Assembly: GCA_964650845.1 (NCBI GenBank)
Contig: CAZYXR010000003.1
Coordinates: 1 to 64,000 of the forward strand
Length of the DNA: 64,000 nt
Origin: UBA7692 sp964650845
Lineage (GTDB): Bacteria; Bacteroidota; Bacteroidia; Chitinophagales; LD1
Direction of reading: 5' to 3'
The notes beneath the pieces were generated by a model that saw only the letters and a program-made list of their open reading frames with translations, did no database searches and was not told where the DNA came from. This document shows positions 7,743 to 16,307 of this stretch, in pieces. The stretch's first letter is position 1. Each line of letters begins with the position of its first letter. The position numbers and the translations under genes were made by a program.

Positions 7743-7937
7743 ATGAAAGTAAAACTTATCATCCGGCATGTTTTATGGGCGTTTCTTACTGTGTATTTTT
7801 CAATTACATCTCCAATAATATTTGGGTCAAGAGAGTTACACAGTACAAAGCACTGGAGTTTTTTAGCACTTGTTGCCATAGGCACAGCAATACTTGCGTT
7901 TATTACTTATAGTAACAGAGATAAAAGTAAAGATTAG
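7743..7937 (+). CDS. Small two-helix membrane protein
   Basis: A 64-residue protein with two predicted membrane helices: one from VLWAFLTVYFSITSPIIFG and one from FLALVAIGTAILAFITY, ending in a charged tail SNRDKSKD. It starts with ATG nine bases after the 272-aa gene and is the last gene before a strong terminator, so it is the third member of the same transcript. Small two-helix proteins placed after a possible toxin gene can be immunity proteins, but that is inference from position only. Confidence 0.65.
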   Translation: MKVKLIIRHVLWAFLTVYFSITSPIIFGSRELHSTKHWSFLALVAIGTAILAFITYSNRDKSKD

Positions 7938-7987
7938 TAACTATTTTTCCTTCGCAAGGCTTACAATAGGTCTTTGAGTAACACCAA

Positions 7988-8029
7988 ACAGCCCGCGTAG
8001 TTTTTAGCTGCGCTGGCTGTTTTTGTTTT
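7988..8029 (+). terminator. Rho-independent terminator after the three-gene cassette
   Basis: ACAGCCCGCGTAG pairs with CTGCGCTGGCTGT (one mismatch and one G-U) around a short T-rich loop and is followed by TTTTTGTTTT. It closes the plus-strand cassette and abuts the stop of the convergent YggU-family gene. Confidence 0.8.
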
Positions 8030-8288
8030 AAACCCACCCGTTCAATCTTTCCATCACTTCACTTTCCTCCATATCTATCAGCAAAGTTTTGTGCGGGTTG
8101 GTTTCGCCCTTTTTAATTTCGATTTTGCTTTTGGCTATGCCCAAGCATTTACTCAGGTATTCAATCAGATACTTGTTTGCCTTGCCATCCACGGGTTGCG
8201 CACGGAGGTGAATTTTCCAAATGCCATCTTCAGTTTTGGTAAGCGCATCTTTTTTGGCACCTGGTTTTACGTGTATGTGTAACAACAT
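8028..8288 (-). CDS. DUF167 / YggU family protein (UPF0235)
   Basis: A complete 86-residue member of the DUF167 family. The typical line runs through MLLHIHVKPGAKKD, a second strand WKIHLRAQPVDGKAN and the KSKIEIKKGETNPHKTLLI segment. The family has a small alpha/beta fold and no settled biochemical role. Its ATG overlaps the stop of the upstream kbl gene by one base (TAATG), so it is translationally coupled to it. The three-gene cassette converges on it from the other side. Confidence 0.92.
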   Translation of the reverse strand: MLLHIHVKPGAKKDALTKTEDGIWKIHLRAQPVDGKANKYLIEYLSKCLGIAKSKIEIKKGETNPHKTLLIDMEESEVMERLNGWV

Positions 8289-9478
8289 TATTGAATCACA
8301 CCAAGTTCCCTGCCCACTTTTGTAAAAGCCGCGATGGCTTTGTCGAGGTGGTGCATTTCGTGTGCGGCACTCAGTTGTACTCTGATACGCGCCTGCCCTT
8401 TCGCCACCACCGGAAAGAAAAAACCAATTACATAAATGCCTTCATCAAGAAGTTTCGCAGCAAAATTCTGTGCTAAAACTGCATCATACAACATCACCGG
8501 TACAATTGGATGCACACCGGCTTTGATATCAAAGCCTGCGGCTGTTATTCTATCGCGAAAATACTTTGTATTCGTTTCGAGTTTATCGCGCAAAGCAGTG
8601 GTTTCGTTCAACATATCTAACACGGCAATTGATGCGCCCACAATGGCAGGCATCAATGTATTTGAAAAAAGATAAGGCCGCGAACGCTGGCGCAGCAATT
8701 CAATTACTTCTTTGCTGCCCGAAGTAAAGCCGCCACTTGCACCGCCCAAAGCTTTGCCTAAGGTTCCGGTGATGATGTCAATTTTGCCTACCACGCCACA
8801 ATGTTCATGTGTGCCACGCCCTGTTTTGCCCATAAAACCCGAAGCATGGCATTCATCTACCATTATCATTGCGTTATACTTTTCGGCTAAGACTACAATT
8901 TTATCTAACTGCGCAATGGTGCCATCCATACTAAACACGCCATCGGTAACAATAATTCGCGAACGGTTTTTTTGTGTTGCTTGCAGTTGCGTTTCAAGGT
9001 CGTTCATATCATTGTGTTTGTAGCGCAATCTTGCCGCTTTGCAAAGGCGCACACCATCTATGATAGAAGCGTGATTTAACTCGTCTGAAATAATGGCATC
9101 TTCCTCTCCAAAAAGAGGCTCAAACACTCCTCCATTTGCATCAAAAGCTGCGGCATAAAGAATGGTATCTTCGGTACCTAAAAATTCTGAAATCTTTTTT
9201 TCGAGCACTTTATGAATATTCTGTGTGCCACATATAAATCGCACACTGCTCATGCCGTATCCATGCGAACCAATGGCATGTTTTGCCGCCTCAATTACTT
9301 TTGGATGTGAGCTTAGGCCCAGATAGTTGTTGGCACAAAAATTTACCACTTCTTTACCTGCCGAGGTGGCAATATCTGCCCCTTGCGGTGTGGTGATAAT
9401 TCTTTCGCTTTTAAAAAGTCCATTAGCTTTTGTGTCGGCAAGTTCTTGCGCTATTCTTTGTTGAATGGTGTACATCAA
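8288..9478 (-). CDS. kbl: Glycine C-acetyltransferase (2-amino-3-ketobutyrate CoA ligase)
   Basis: A PLP-dependent alpha-oxoamine synthase of 396 residues that makes glycine and acetyl-CoA from 2-amino-3-ketobutyrate and CoA, the second step of threonine breakdown. Whole-length resemblance to E. coli Kbl is obvious: AFDANGGVFEP, AIISDELNHASIIDGVRL, the PLP Lys in TGTLGKALGGASGG, RQRSRPYLFSN and KGQARIRVQLSAAH. Serine palmitoyltransferase and AONS were considered because they share the fold, but the block pattern is that of Kbl. The partner threonine dehydrogenase is not adjacent. The DUF167 gene follows with a one-base overlap. Confidence 0.95.
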   Translation of the reverse strand: MMYTIQQRIAQELADTKANGLFKSERIITTPQGADIATSAGKEVVNFCANNYLGLSSHPKVIEAAKHAIGSHGYGMSSVRFICGTQNIHKVLEKKISEFLGTEDTILYAAAFDANGGVFEPLFGEEDAIISDELNHASIIDGVRLCKAARLRYKHNDMNDLETQLQATQKNRSRIIVTDGVFSMDGTIAQLDKIVVLAEKYNAMIMVDECHASGFMGKTGRGTHEHCGVVGKIDIITGTLGKALGGASGGFTSGSKEVIELLRQRSRPYLFSNTLMPAIVGASIAVLDMLNETTALRDKLETNTKYFRDRITAAGFDIKAGVHPIVPVMLYDAVLAQNFAAKLLDEGIYVIGFFFPVVAKGQARIRVQLSAAHEMHHLDKAIAAFTKVGRELGVIQ

Positions 9479-9546
9479 TAAAATGTTTTCGGCAACGAAG
9501 GTGAAAGAATCTTTGTAAAAAACGATTTGAAATTTTCACCACACAT

Positions 9547-9587
9547 CAAAAAAAACAAACGCCCAACAAACAAATATTCGTTGGGCG
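9547..9587 (-). terminator. Rho-independent terminator of the M4 peptidase gene
   Basis: On the minus strand CGCCCAAC and GTTGGGCG form a perfect 8-bp stem (9580-9587 with 9560-9567) with a 12-base loop. A run of TTTGTTTTTTTTG follows. It lies just past the stop at 9613. Confidence 0.85.
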
Positions 9588-9612
9588 CTTACTATGCAAA
9601 AAAGTATTCGTT

Positions 9613-12600
9613 TTAGAACGATTTTACAAATCGTATAGTTTTTGTGTTGCCTTTTTCGTTTACGGTAAGTAAATAACTGCCACTGGCAAGCGATGAAATG
9701 TCTAAATTCATTTTACCCGCACTGGCATTAGTTATGTTTGTTTCGTTCATTACCACTTCGCCTAAAAGGTTTGTAATTTTCACCTGCATATCATCGGCAA
9801 AACCCGATTCGCTTTCGATAGTAATAACATTGTTTGCAGGATTAGGATATAACTTCAATATGCGATGTTCTATCTCTGCCACTCCCGAAGGCAAAGTTCT
9901 GTTACCAGTAGCAAACCATACCGGCCATTTGGCAAGATTTACCTTGGCAACTGCCGATGCTGAATTGCCGGTAATTTTATCGGCAGCAACATCTATAAAC
10001 GCTATGATAGGATTGTTGGAATTGTCGAATCCGCTAAAGGCAATTTTACCATCATTTTTTGAATACGAAGGAGTGCCGTAAGTAAGGTTTTGCCAAATAG
10101 TTGAAACTGTATTTGTTTCGATGTTGGCTCCCAATACATACAATTCTCCACTCATTGTACTTTCATAATCGAAGGCTATGATGTATGGCGAATTTTTGGA
10201 GAAAGTAGCATTGCCAATATTGACACCCTCTGCGAGCGAACTAAACACTTTAAACACCGTTCCATCGCCCCAGTTGTTTGCGCTTTTACTCCAAGTGTTG
10301 ATGATGCCCATATCCCAATAATCTATAAAACCACCTGCGGTATTTGTAAATACATTGTAGGCATCGTACAGCAAATATTCGCCAGTGTAATCCCACTCAA
10401 TAGCATCGGCATAGCGCACACCACCAATGCTTGCGCCACCGGTGCCGGTAGTTGGGTTGTATAAACGGTATTTTGCCCATTGCTGTTTAGTAAAATCATA
10501 TACCCAAACAGATGTATCGGCAAAACGCGAAACTGCCGCCATTCTTTCGCCATCGCGCGAAATGGAAACATTGTCCCATGCGCCATCAGTAGTCATTTTT
10601 GTTTGAGTGAAAGGTGAGGTTAGCTGTACGTTGTAGATATTATTATCGGCACCAACAAAAAATGCATAAGAGCCATTATCGGTTACAGAAGCTTTGCGAT
10701 TTTGCACAATCTGCGAAAGTGGTTGAAAACCCGAGATGTTTGGATCTGTCAAATACAATTCATTGGGGTCGTTAGGGTCGGCATCGGCAAAAACGATTTT
10801 TTCGGTACCCGGATTGGTAGGTAAATTGGTAGGTGTACCGCTGCCGCTGCCATCTAAAATACCAACGGTATCGAATGCTTGTTTTGCTGTATTTACTTCT
10901 GTTGAATTTGCTCCGTGAATATCTGTGGCTGCTTTTACTACTGCCAAGCGCAAGTCAATAAACTTTGAAGTTTTGGTAAGATACTGCGCTAACGCTTTGT
11001 AATAAATTTGCTCGGCCTTTGCTTTACCAATGGTATTTGCTATCAAGTAATAAGCGCGATTTACAATGCCGCTATTGATGTGAACGCCACCGTTGTCTTG
11101 CGTGCCGGTGTATTTTTCGTTCATGTGGTTAGGCTGCCAGCCGTTATCGTTGAGGCTATTGCCACCGTTGTGCGGATCCATCATGTTGCGCATTGCTCCG
11201 CTTGGAAATGCCGATGGTTGAATTACATCTTCGCCCAAAAGCCAATCATCGCGATCTATCATGCAGCCGAAAATATCGCTGAATGATTCGTTCATTGCGC
11301 CCGATTCGTTTTTGTATTCAAGGTTGGCTGTTTCTTGTGTTACGGCATGTGCCAATTCGTGACCGCCAACATCCAAGCCACGAGCCAAAGGTTTAAACTG
11401 AGTGTTGCCATTTCCATAAATCATGTATTGCCCTGTCCAATACGCATTATCCATGCCAACTCCTCCTGCTTCGGCAACATTTATAAATGAAATTACATCA
11501 CCGCCTTTGTTATCGAACGACTTGCGATTAAAAGTGTTTTTGAAATAATCGTAAGACAAATTTGCGTTGTTGTGTGCCGACACAGCATTTGCTGTCCAGC
11601 CTGTATTATTAGCGGTTGAAATCTCTACATACGAAGGGTTTTGCTGTGTGGTATTTTGAAAATCTAAGGTAATGATGATGCCTTTGCCCTGCCCTGGCTT
11701 TGTGGTTTGCGAGCCGGTGTACATATCCTTAGTTGCATTTATCAAGTAATATTGACCATCTTGAAACACATTGATGGTTTTGGGATTTCCCATTAAATCG
11801 TTTGCGGTGGCAGTAGTGGGTCCCGCTCCACAAATGTGATAGTATTTTTCAATCACTTTACCATCTATAGCATTGATGTAGTACTCCCAACGGCTAAGCA
11901 TATTAGGATGTAAAGTAACGTGCCATGCAAGTGTAAAATCACTCAGCCTTTCTTCAGAAGGGAGTAACACTAAAGTGCTTTTGTATGTTGCTTGCGCAGC
12001 GTATTGTGCGTAATCCTCGATTTTCTTTTCGGCAACATAATAATCGGTTAAAGCTGCGGCTTGCGCGCCTTCGTTTGTTACCACAGGTTGCAAGGCTTTA
12101 TTGGAAGGCTCTGGGCGGGTGCGCCCACCAAAGTAAATAGAGCCATCGGGCGAATAATGCAACCAGCATTGGGAGCCGTAAACTTCAATGCCTTTGTGTA
12201 CTTGTTGTAATTTTACATGCACACGATTTTGTGCATCGCGCTCTATCAACAATACTTTAAATGCGGTTTCACCTTTACTTACATTTAATGCATCGGTCAA
12301 GGCATTTAATGCAGAGGGAACAGCCGCAAGCACCTTGTTTTCATCCTGCAATTCCGAAGGTGAAAGGTTGTGTTTTAAACCTTCAATTTCCATTGGCATA
12401 CCATTATCGGGGTCGCGGTTGATGCGTAGCTTTTCTGTCAACTCGGTTTTGTTCCATTTCAATGATGGAATTGGCTTAAATGGTTGTGTAGAAACTATTG
12501 AGGGAGACCGCAAAGGTTGAGCCGAAGGATCAATTTGAACATAATTAAATGCTGGTGTAAAAGCACTTGGCTCTTTTTTCTTTTTACCACCAAAACCTTC

Positions 12601-12669
12601 GTGGGCAAAAAGGTTGCAGGTGGCAAACACCGCAATAGCAAAGATGGATGTTGTATAAAGTTTTTGCAT
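9613..12669 (-). CDS. Secreted M4 (thermolysin-type) metallopeptidase with T9SS sorting domain
   Basis: A 1018-residue exported protease. A signal peptide (residues 1-22, ending LFA) precedes an inhibitory FTP/PepSY-like propeptide (about 70-275). The peptidase domain shows the zinc motif HELAH at 437-441 and the third ligand Glu in GAMNESFSD (E461), followed by GGVHINSGIVNRAYY. Unusually, about 300 residues that look like a TolB-type beta-propeller (about 620-930) sit between the protease and the end. The last ~80 residues (LYPNPANN to a final VKSF) are a type A T9SS sorting domain. The protein should therefore reach the surface through T9SS. A lipoprotein gene lies 7 bases upstream and is probably cotranscribed; a terminator follows. 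Confidence 0.95.
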   Translation of the reverse strand: MQKLYTTSIFAIAVFATCNLFAHEGFGGKKKKEPSAFTPAFNYVQIDPSAQPLRSPSIVSTQPFKPIPSLKWNKTELTEKLRINRDPDNGMPMEIEGLKHNLSPSELQDENKVLAAVPSALNALTDALNVSKGETAFKVLLIERDAQNRVHVKLQQVHKGIEVYGSQCWLHYSPDGSIYFGGRTRPEPSNKALQPVVTNEGAQAAALTDYYVAEKKIEDYAQYAAQATYKSTLVLLPSEERLSDFTLAWHVTLHPNMLSRWEYYINAIDGKVIEKYYHICGAGPTTATANDLMGNPKTINVFQDGQYYLINATKDMYTGSQTTKPGQGKGIIITLDFQNTTQQNPSYVEISTANNTGWTANAVSAHNNANLSYDYFKNTFNRKSFDNKGGDVISFINVAEAGGVGMDNAYWTGQYMIYGNGNTQFKPLARGLDVGGHELAHAVTQETANLEYKNESGAMNESFSDIFGCMIDRDDWLLGEDVIQPSAFPSGAMRNMMDPHNGGNSLNDNGWQPNHMNEKYTGTQDNGGVHINSGIVNRAYYLIANTIGKAKAEQIYYKALAQYLTKTSKFIDLRLAVVKAATDIHGANSTEVNTAKQAFDTVGILDGSGSGTPTNLPTNPGTEKIVFADADPNDPNELYLTDPNISGFQPLSQIVQNRKASVTDNGSYAFFVGADNNIYNVQLTSPFTQTKMTTDGAWDNVSISRDGERMAAVSRFADTSVWVYDFTKQQWAKYRLYNPTTGTGGASIGGVRYADAIEWDYTGEYLLYDAYNVFTNTAGGFIDYWDMGIINTWSKSANNWGDGTVFKVFSSLAEGVNIGNATFSKNSPYIIAFDYESTMSGELYVLGANIETNTVSTIWQNLTYGTPSYSKNDGKIAFSGFDNSNNPIIAFIDVAADKITGNSASAVAKVNLAKWPVWFATGNRTLPSGVAEIEHRILKLYPNPANNVITIESESGFADDMQVKITNLLGEVVMNETNITNASAGKMNLDISSLASGSYLLTVNEKGNTKTIRFVKSF

Positions 12670-12676
12670 AGCTCTA

Positions 12677-13120
12677 TTATTTAATTATTAATAAAAGTTC
12701 TTTGTGTAATTCTGAGATTTGAGTGCTTACATTTTTGTTGCCATCGCTCCAAATTAACTTGGTGGCCGAATCATTTTTTCCAAAAGCAAATTCATTATAC
12801 ATGTTACCCGGCTCGTTCACATCGGCACTTGGCAACTGCAACTCTTTAGCTTTTTTAAAAAATGCTGTTGCTTGTTTTTTGGTAATACTTGTGAGCGGCT
12901 GGTAGCTGGTAGCGGCTATGCCTTTTTTTACAAACAACTGTCCGTTTTCTAACAAACAATATGTGGTAGCACTGCCTGCAAAGCCACCGCCCGTGCCGAA
13001 CCAAACTGCATTTTTTGTCCAATCTTCGGGCTTGCTTACTTGTTTTTGGGCTTGGCAAGAAGCAATTGTAATTGCTACAATCAACAGAACTGCATGTTGC
13101 AATGTGCTAAGTGAAGGCAT
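12677..13120 (-). CDS. Putative lipoprotein of unknown function
   Basis: A 147-residue protein with a lipoprotein signal peptide: hydrophobic AVLLIVAITIASC, with the lipobox Cys at about residue 22. The rest is a small soluble domain with GTGGGFAGSATTYCLLENGQ near its start. That region recalls short Bacteroidota proteins of unknown role with a glycine turn, but I cannot name the family. The M4 peptidase gene starts 7 bases downstream on the same strand, so a shared transcript is likely. It may be a chaperone or inhibitor of the protease, which is inference from position only. Confidence 0.75.
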   Translation of the reverse strand: MPSLSTLQHAVLLIVAITIASCQAQKQVSKPEDWTKNAVWFGTGGGFAGSATTYCLLENGQLFVKKGIAATSYQPLTSITKKQATAFFKKAKELQLPSADVNEPGNMYNEFAFGKNDSATKLIWSDGNKNVSTQISELHKELLLIIK

Positions 13121-13178
13121 AGGTGTAAGATTCGTGTGCCAAACGAAGCTAACGAAGATTTTTTAAAAGCAAATAAAA

Positions 13179-14162
13179 TTATCGCTGTTCTTTACTTGCC
13201 TGCAAGGGCAAAAGATTGATAATGCTTTCGCCTATGTGCTGTAGGCTTCGGTAATTTAACGGAAACTCTAAAAATACATGCAGCATACTTAAAAAATAGA
13301 GCGCAATTAAACCAGTGCGATAATCGTAGATATACAAACCGATAGAGGCCAGCCACAAAACCATTACTGCCACAAACCATTGTTTTGGCACTTCGTGCCA
13401 CTTAATAACAGAAGTTTTTGAAAACCAGTTTAGGTAGTGATAAGTATAAGCAAAAGCAATAAAGCGCATAATGCCCAAACCAACTGCGCTGTTAAACACA
13501 ATATCGCGCGTGTTGGCTCCCAGTTTCAACAGATAAATAATGGCTTGGTTTACCTGAACAAAACCACTTTCAACCATGTTGCGCTCGGCATAAGCACTTA
13601 TTTTATACCATTCAAAATTGGGCTTGAAAACAAAGCAAAGTGCTGCACAAGCAATAAAAACAAATAGCGCTGCAAAGCCATGAATGCTTTTACTTTTTAT
13701 GGCACCCGAAATCATAAACAATCCGGTAAACACAAATACGTGAATTAAGGTTGGCAGAAAAATTGCGAATACAAAAAAGAATGGAGGCGACTCTGCTATG
13801 GCGGCACCAATAGCTGTGGCGCACACAATGAAGATAAGTTTGTATAAAAACTTGCTAAACAATACCATTGCCAATGCACTAAAAAAAGCAACAAAAATTA
13901 ATACGTTGGCAATGTTGGCATATTCAGAAAACAATACAACAAACAAGGTGGCAAAAACACACAGCACACCCAGCCAAACAAAATCAAACTTGGCAGTGGT
14001 GAAGTAATTTCTTTTGTGCAGCCAAGTAATTTCGGTGAGGTAATGCAGTGGCCCAAGTATTGCATACGAAAACAAAAACAACTCGAAGGGCACAGCAAAC
14101 GCAATGGCTAATGCTGCAAGCATTAAGCCTATGTTTAGTATGTCTATTTGTTTTGTTGTCAT
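13179..14162 (-). CDS. Polytopic membrane protein with conserved-looking histidines (distant Brp/Blh-like?)
   Basis: A 327-residue protein with about nine or ten membrane helices and no signal peptide. Histidines lie at or near helix ends: H40 and H49 in GPLHYLTEITWLHKRNYF, H141 in TLIHVFVF, H242 in YTYHYLNWF, H256, H295 in SMLHVFLEF and H309. This layout recalls Brp/Blh-type membrane beta-carotene dioxygenases, where membrane histidines bind iron, but overall similarity is too low to assign that by eye. The gene is transcribed after the YbaB-family gene with a 2-base gap, in a minus-strand group with RsgA upstream. No carotenoid genes are nearby. Function is open. Confidence 0.6.
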   Translation of the reverse strand: MTTKQIDILNIGLMLAALAIAFAVPFELFLFSYAILGPLHYLTEITWLHKRNYFTTAKFDFVWLGVLCVFATLFVVLFSEYANIANVLIFVAFFSALAMVLFSKFLYKLIFIVCATAIGAAIAESPPFFFVFAIFLPTLIHVFVFTGLFMISGAIKSKSIHGFAALFVFIACAALCFVFKPNFEWYKISAYAERNMVESGFVQVNQAIIYLLKLGANTRDIVFNSAVGLGIMRFIAFAYTYHYLNWFSKTSVIKWHEVPKQWFVAVMVLWLASIGLYIYDYRTGLIALYFLSMLHVFLEFPLNYRSLQHIGESIINLLPLQASKEQR

Positions 14163-14164
14163 TA

Positions 14165-14455
14165 TTAAAATGGCATACCCAGAAACATGCCTTTTGTAAC
14201 TGCCGCAAATTCTGTTTGCGTAAGTGCATCTGCCTTTTCTAAAGCCTCATTTACCACACTTTTAATATGCGCTTCCAAAGCAATTTTATCATCACTTTTC
14301 AAAATCGAAATTACCTTAATTCTGCGGTTGCCATTTACCACTACTTTTACATATTCGCTTTCGGACGAAACCTCAATAATGTCAAGACGTTTCTTAACGT
14401 CTTCCATTTTTTGTTTCATCTCGGTAAGCTGTTTCATTTGGTCAAAAAATCCCAT
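14165..14455 (-). CDS. YbaB/EbfC family nucleoid-associated protein
   Basis: A 96-residue protein with the family's order: an N-terminal helix MGFFDQMKQLTEMKQKMEDVKKRLD, broken here as MGFFDQMKQLTEM / KQKMEDVKKRLD, then strands VSSESEYVKVVVNGNRRIK, then a C-terminal helix and a tail GMFLGMPF. Members form small tweezer-like dimers that bind DNA. It is not next to dnaX or recR as in many genomes. It lies between rsgA upstream and the membrane protein gene downstream, with only two bases separating it from the latter. Confidence 0.85.
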   Translation of the reverse strand: MGFFDQMKQLTEMKQKMEDVKKRLDIIEVSSESEYVKVVVNGNRRIKVISILKSDDKIALEAHIKSVVNEALEKADALTQTEFAAVTKGMFLGMPF

Positions 14456-14544
14456 TTCAATTGTTGTTTTGGTTGCAATTTAAAATTTCTTCTTTCTATC
14501 TACTTTTTCAAACGGTAAAGAAATTACGCTGAATGATTTTTTCT

Positions 14545-15486
14545 CTATTCCCATTCCTTTCTTGCTGTTTGCACATCAGCCAATATGTTCAAATATGAAC
14601 CAAATCTTTCTTCCGATATTTTGCCATTTGCCACAGCTAACTGCACTGCGCAGTCAGGTTCGTTTGTATGCAAACAATTGTTGAATTTACACTTTACTAA
14701 AAATGGTCGCATTTCTACAAAATAATGACTCACTTCTTCGGGCTGAAAGCCTGTGATACCAAACTCGCGCACGCCCGGTGTGTCAATAATACTACCGCCA
14801 AAATCAAGAAAGTGCATTTCGGCAAAAGTGGTTGTGTGCATTCCTTTTCCGCTATTTGTCGATACTGCCTTTGTGGTGAGTTGCAATGAAGGCTGAACAG
14901 CATTTAGCAACGATGATTTGCCAACGCCCGAATGCCCGGCAATCAATGATGTTTTATTTTTGACTACTGCGGCAAGTTCATCAACAGCAGTTTTTTCTTG
15001 AGCAGAAGTAAGCAAAACTTTATAGCCTATATTGCGATACTGAGCTACAATTTCATCTTGTTTTTTCTGATGCTTTTTGGGCAATGCATCCTGCTTATTA
15101 AAAACTATAATTGTTGGAATGTGATAAGCCTCGGCTGTCAATAAAAATCTATCAATAAAACCAGTGCTGGTGCGGGGCAATGCAAGTGTTGCCACCAAAA
15201 TTACTTGGTCGAGATTGGCAGCAATCACTTGCCTTGCCATTTCATGTTTTGGCGATACCCGTATAATGTAATTATCTCGGGTTGCTACCGATGCTATCAC
15301 CCAATCGGCTTCAAAATTTTCTATCTGTACTTTATCGCCTACGGCCACAGGATTTGTAGTGTTGCTCTCATCTAAACGCATAACACCTTTTAGGCGACAT
15401 TTTACCACTTCGCCCGATTCGAATTTTACTTCGTACCAACTGCCTGTAGATTTGGTTACTACACCTTGCACCATCAATTCCAGCAT
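14545..15486 (-). CDS. rsgA: Ribosome small subunit-dependent GTPase A (circularly permuted)
   Basis: A 313-residue late 30S maturation GTPase. An N-terminal OB fold (about residues 5-75) is followed by the GTPase motifs in permuted order: G4 NKQD (130-133), G1 GHSGVGKS (184-191) and G3 DTPG (235-238). A C-terminal zinc site has C266, C271, H273 and C279 (CKFNNCLHTNEPDC). All catalytic landmarks are intact and the length is normal. A small membrane protein gene lies 23 bases upstream on the same strand. Confidence 0.96.
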   Translation of the reverse strand: MLELMVQGVVTKSTGSWYEVKFESGEVVKCRLKGVMRLDESNTTNPVAVGDKVQIENFEADWVIASVATRDNYIIRVSPKHEMARQVIAANLDQVILVATLALPRTSTGFIDRFLLTAEAYHIPTIIVFNKQDALPKKHQKKQDEIVAQYRNIGYKVLLTSAQEKTAVDELAAVVKNKTSLIAGHSGVGKSSLLNAVQPSLQLTTKAVSTNSGKGMHTTTFAEMHFLDFGGSIIDTPGVREFGITGFQPEEVSHYFVEMRPFLVKCKFNNCLHTNEPDCAVQLAVANGKISEERFGSYLNILADVQTARKEWE

Positions 15487-15509
15487 TTAAAAAACTGTAG
15501 AAACACGTA

Positions 15510-15716
15510 TCATTTTTTTACAAATCTTCGATAATAGTTTACGCCAAAAAGCGCAGCCCCTGCTACAATCATCATGTTGCCATACGCAAGTACTTCCATC
15601 ATGCGCAAACCGATTCCCCAAAATAAAATTACCAGTGAAAGAATAATAAGTCCTTCTGTTAAGCTATGCTTCATCTCTTTGCTATTTATCGTTTTCTCGT
15701 CTGCCGTATCGCCCAT
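15510..15716 (-). CDS. Small membrane protein of unknown function
   Basis: A 68-residue protein with a charged N-terminus (MGDTADEKTINSKEMKH) and two hydrophobic stretches, LTEGLIILSLVILFWGIGLRM and YGNMMIVAGAALFGVNYY (the first broken as LTEGLIILSLV / ILFWGIGLRM). The C-terminus is basic (RRFVKK). It is probably cotranscribed with rsgA. The family is not recognised. Confidence 0.65.
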   Translation of the reverse strand: MGDTADEKTINSKEMKHSLTEGLIILSLVILFWGIGLRMMEVLAYGNMMIVAGAALFGVNYYRRFVKK

Positions 15717-15891
15717 TTACATGATGCGGCTTGTGGTGCATCTACTAATTAACCATGAGCAATTCATTCAAGCAAATTTGTATTAAATGTTTTGTTGTTT
15801 ACAACAAACCGTAATTAAATATTGAAACCGATAAACCCAAATAAAAACTTTTACCGCAAAAACATTATTTGTTAAAAAACACTACTTTGTA

Positions 15892-15923
15892 TTGCATAGT
15901 ACAGTATTATAAATATATCTTTG
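15892..15923 (+). promoter_or_regulatory. Promoter of the padR/pspC operon
   Basis: TTG at 15892-15894 and an exact TAnnTTTG box (TATCTTTG, 15916-15923) are 21 bases apart, the expected Bacteroidota spacing. The padR ATG is at 15944, 20 bases after the box. Confidence 0.65.
15896..15910. promoter_or_regulatory. Imperfect palindrome between -33 and -7 (candidate PadR operator)
   Basis: ATAGTAC-A-GTATTAT is an inverted repeat with 6 of 7 arm positions matching, placed between the two promoter elements. PadR regulators commonly repress their own operon through such sites. Autoregulation is inferred. Confidence 0.45.
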
Positions 15924-15943
15924 CAACGTCAAATACAAAAGTT

Positions 15944-16270
15944 ATGGAAATAGAAAACAGTAAAGCTCAAATGCGCAAAGGCGTTTTAGAGTTGTGTATT
16001 CTGGCAATACTTTCTGATGGCGAGCATTACCCAACAGAAATATTGGAAAGAATGAAAGCGGCCGATTTGCTTGTGGTAGAAGGAACCATTTACCCGTTAC
16101 TAACCCGATTGAAAAATGAGGGTTTGCTCAACTATCACTGGGTAGAATCTACCGGAGGCCCGCCCCGAAAGTATTTTACGCTTACTGCCGATGGTAAAAA
16201 ATCGCTAAAGCAACTTAAAGATGCCTGGAGCAAAATGAACGATGCAGTTGCAAGAATCATTGCCGGATAA
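15944..16270 (+). CDS. PadR family transcriptional regulator
   Basis: A 108-residue winged-helix repressor. It starts at MEIENSKAQMRKG; the longer open frame begins before the promoter and is not used. The DNA-binding part runs through LELCILAILSDGEHYPTEIL (helix-turn-helix) and GTIYPLLTRLKNEGLL to the wing GGPPRKYFTLTADG, all typical of PadR. It has only a short C-terminal helix, as in the PadR-s2 type. The PspC-domain gene follows 37 bases downstream in the same transcript. The pairing of a small PadR with a PspC membrane protein is common in Bacteroidota and suggests an envelope-stress switch. Confidence 0.93.
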   Translation: MEIENSKAQMRKGVLELCILAILSDGEHYPTEILERMKAADLLVVEGTIYPLLTRLKNEGLLNYHWVESTGGPPRKYFTLTADGKKSLKQLKDAWSKMNDAVARIIAG

Positions 16271-16307
16271 AACACCCCAAAAAACAATAACACATAAATA
16301 TTAGAAA

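Noticed and set aside
8288..9478. Could the alpha-oxoamine synthase be serine palmitoyltransferase, linking it to the S1P-lyase-like gene?
   Set aside because: Blocks such as AIISDELNHASIIDGVRL, TGTLGKALGGASGG and RQRSRPYLFSN follow E. coli Kbl nearly residue by residue, and the family call is not ambiguous.
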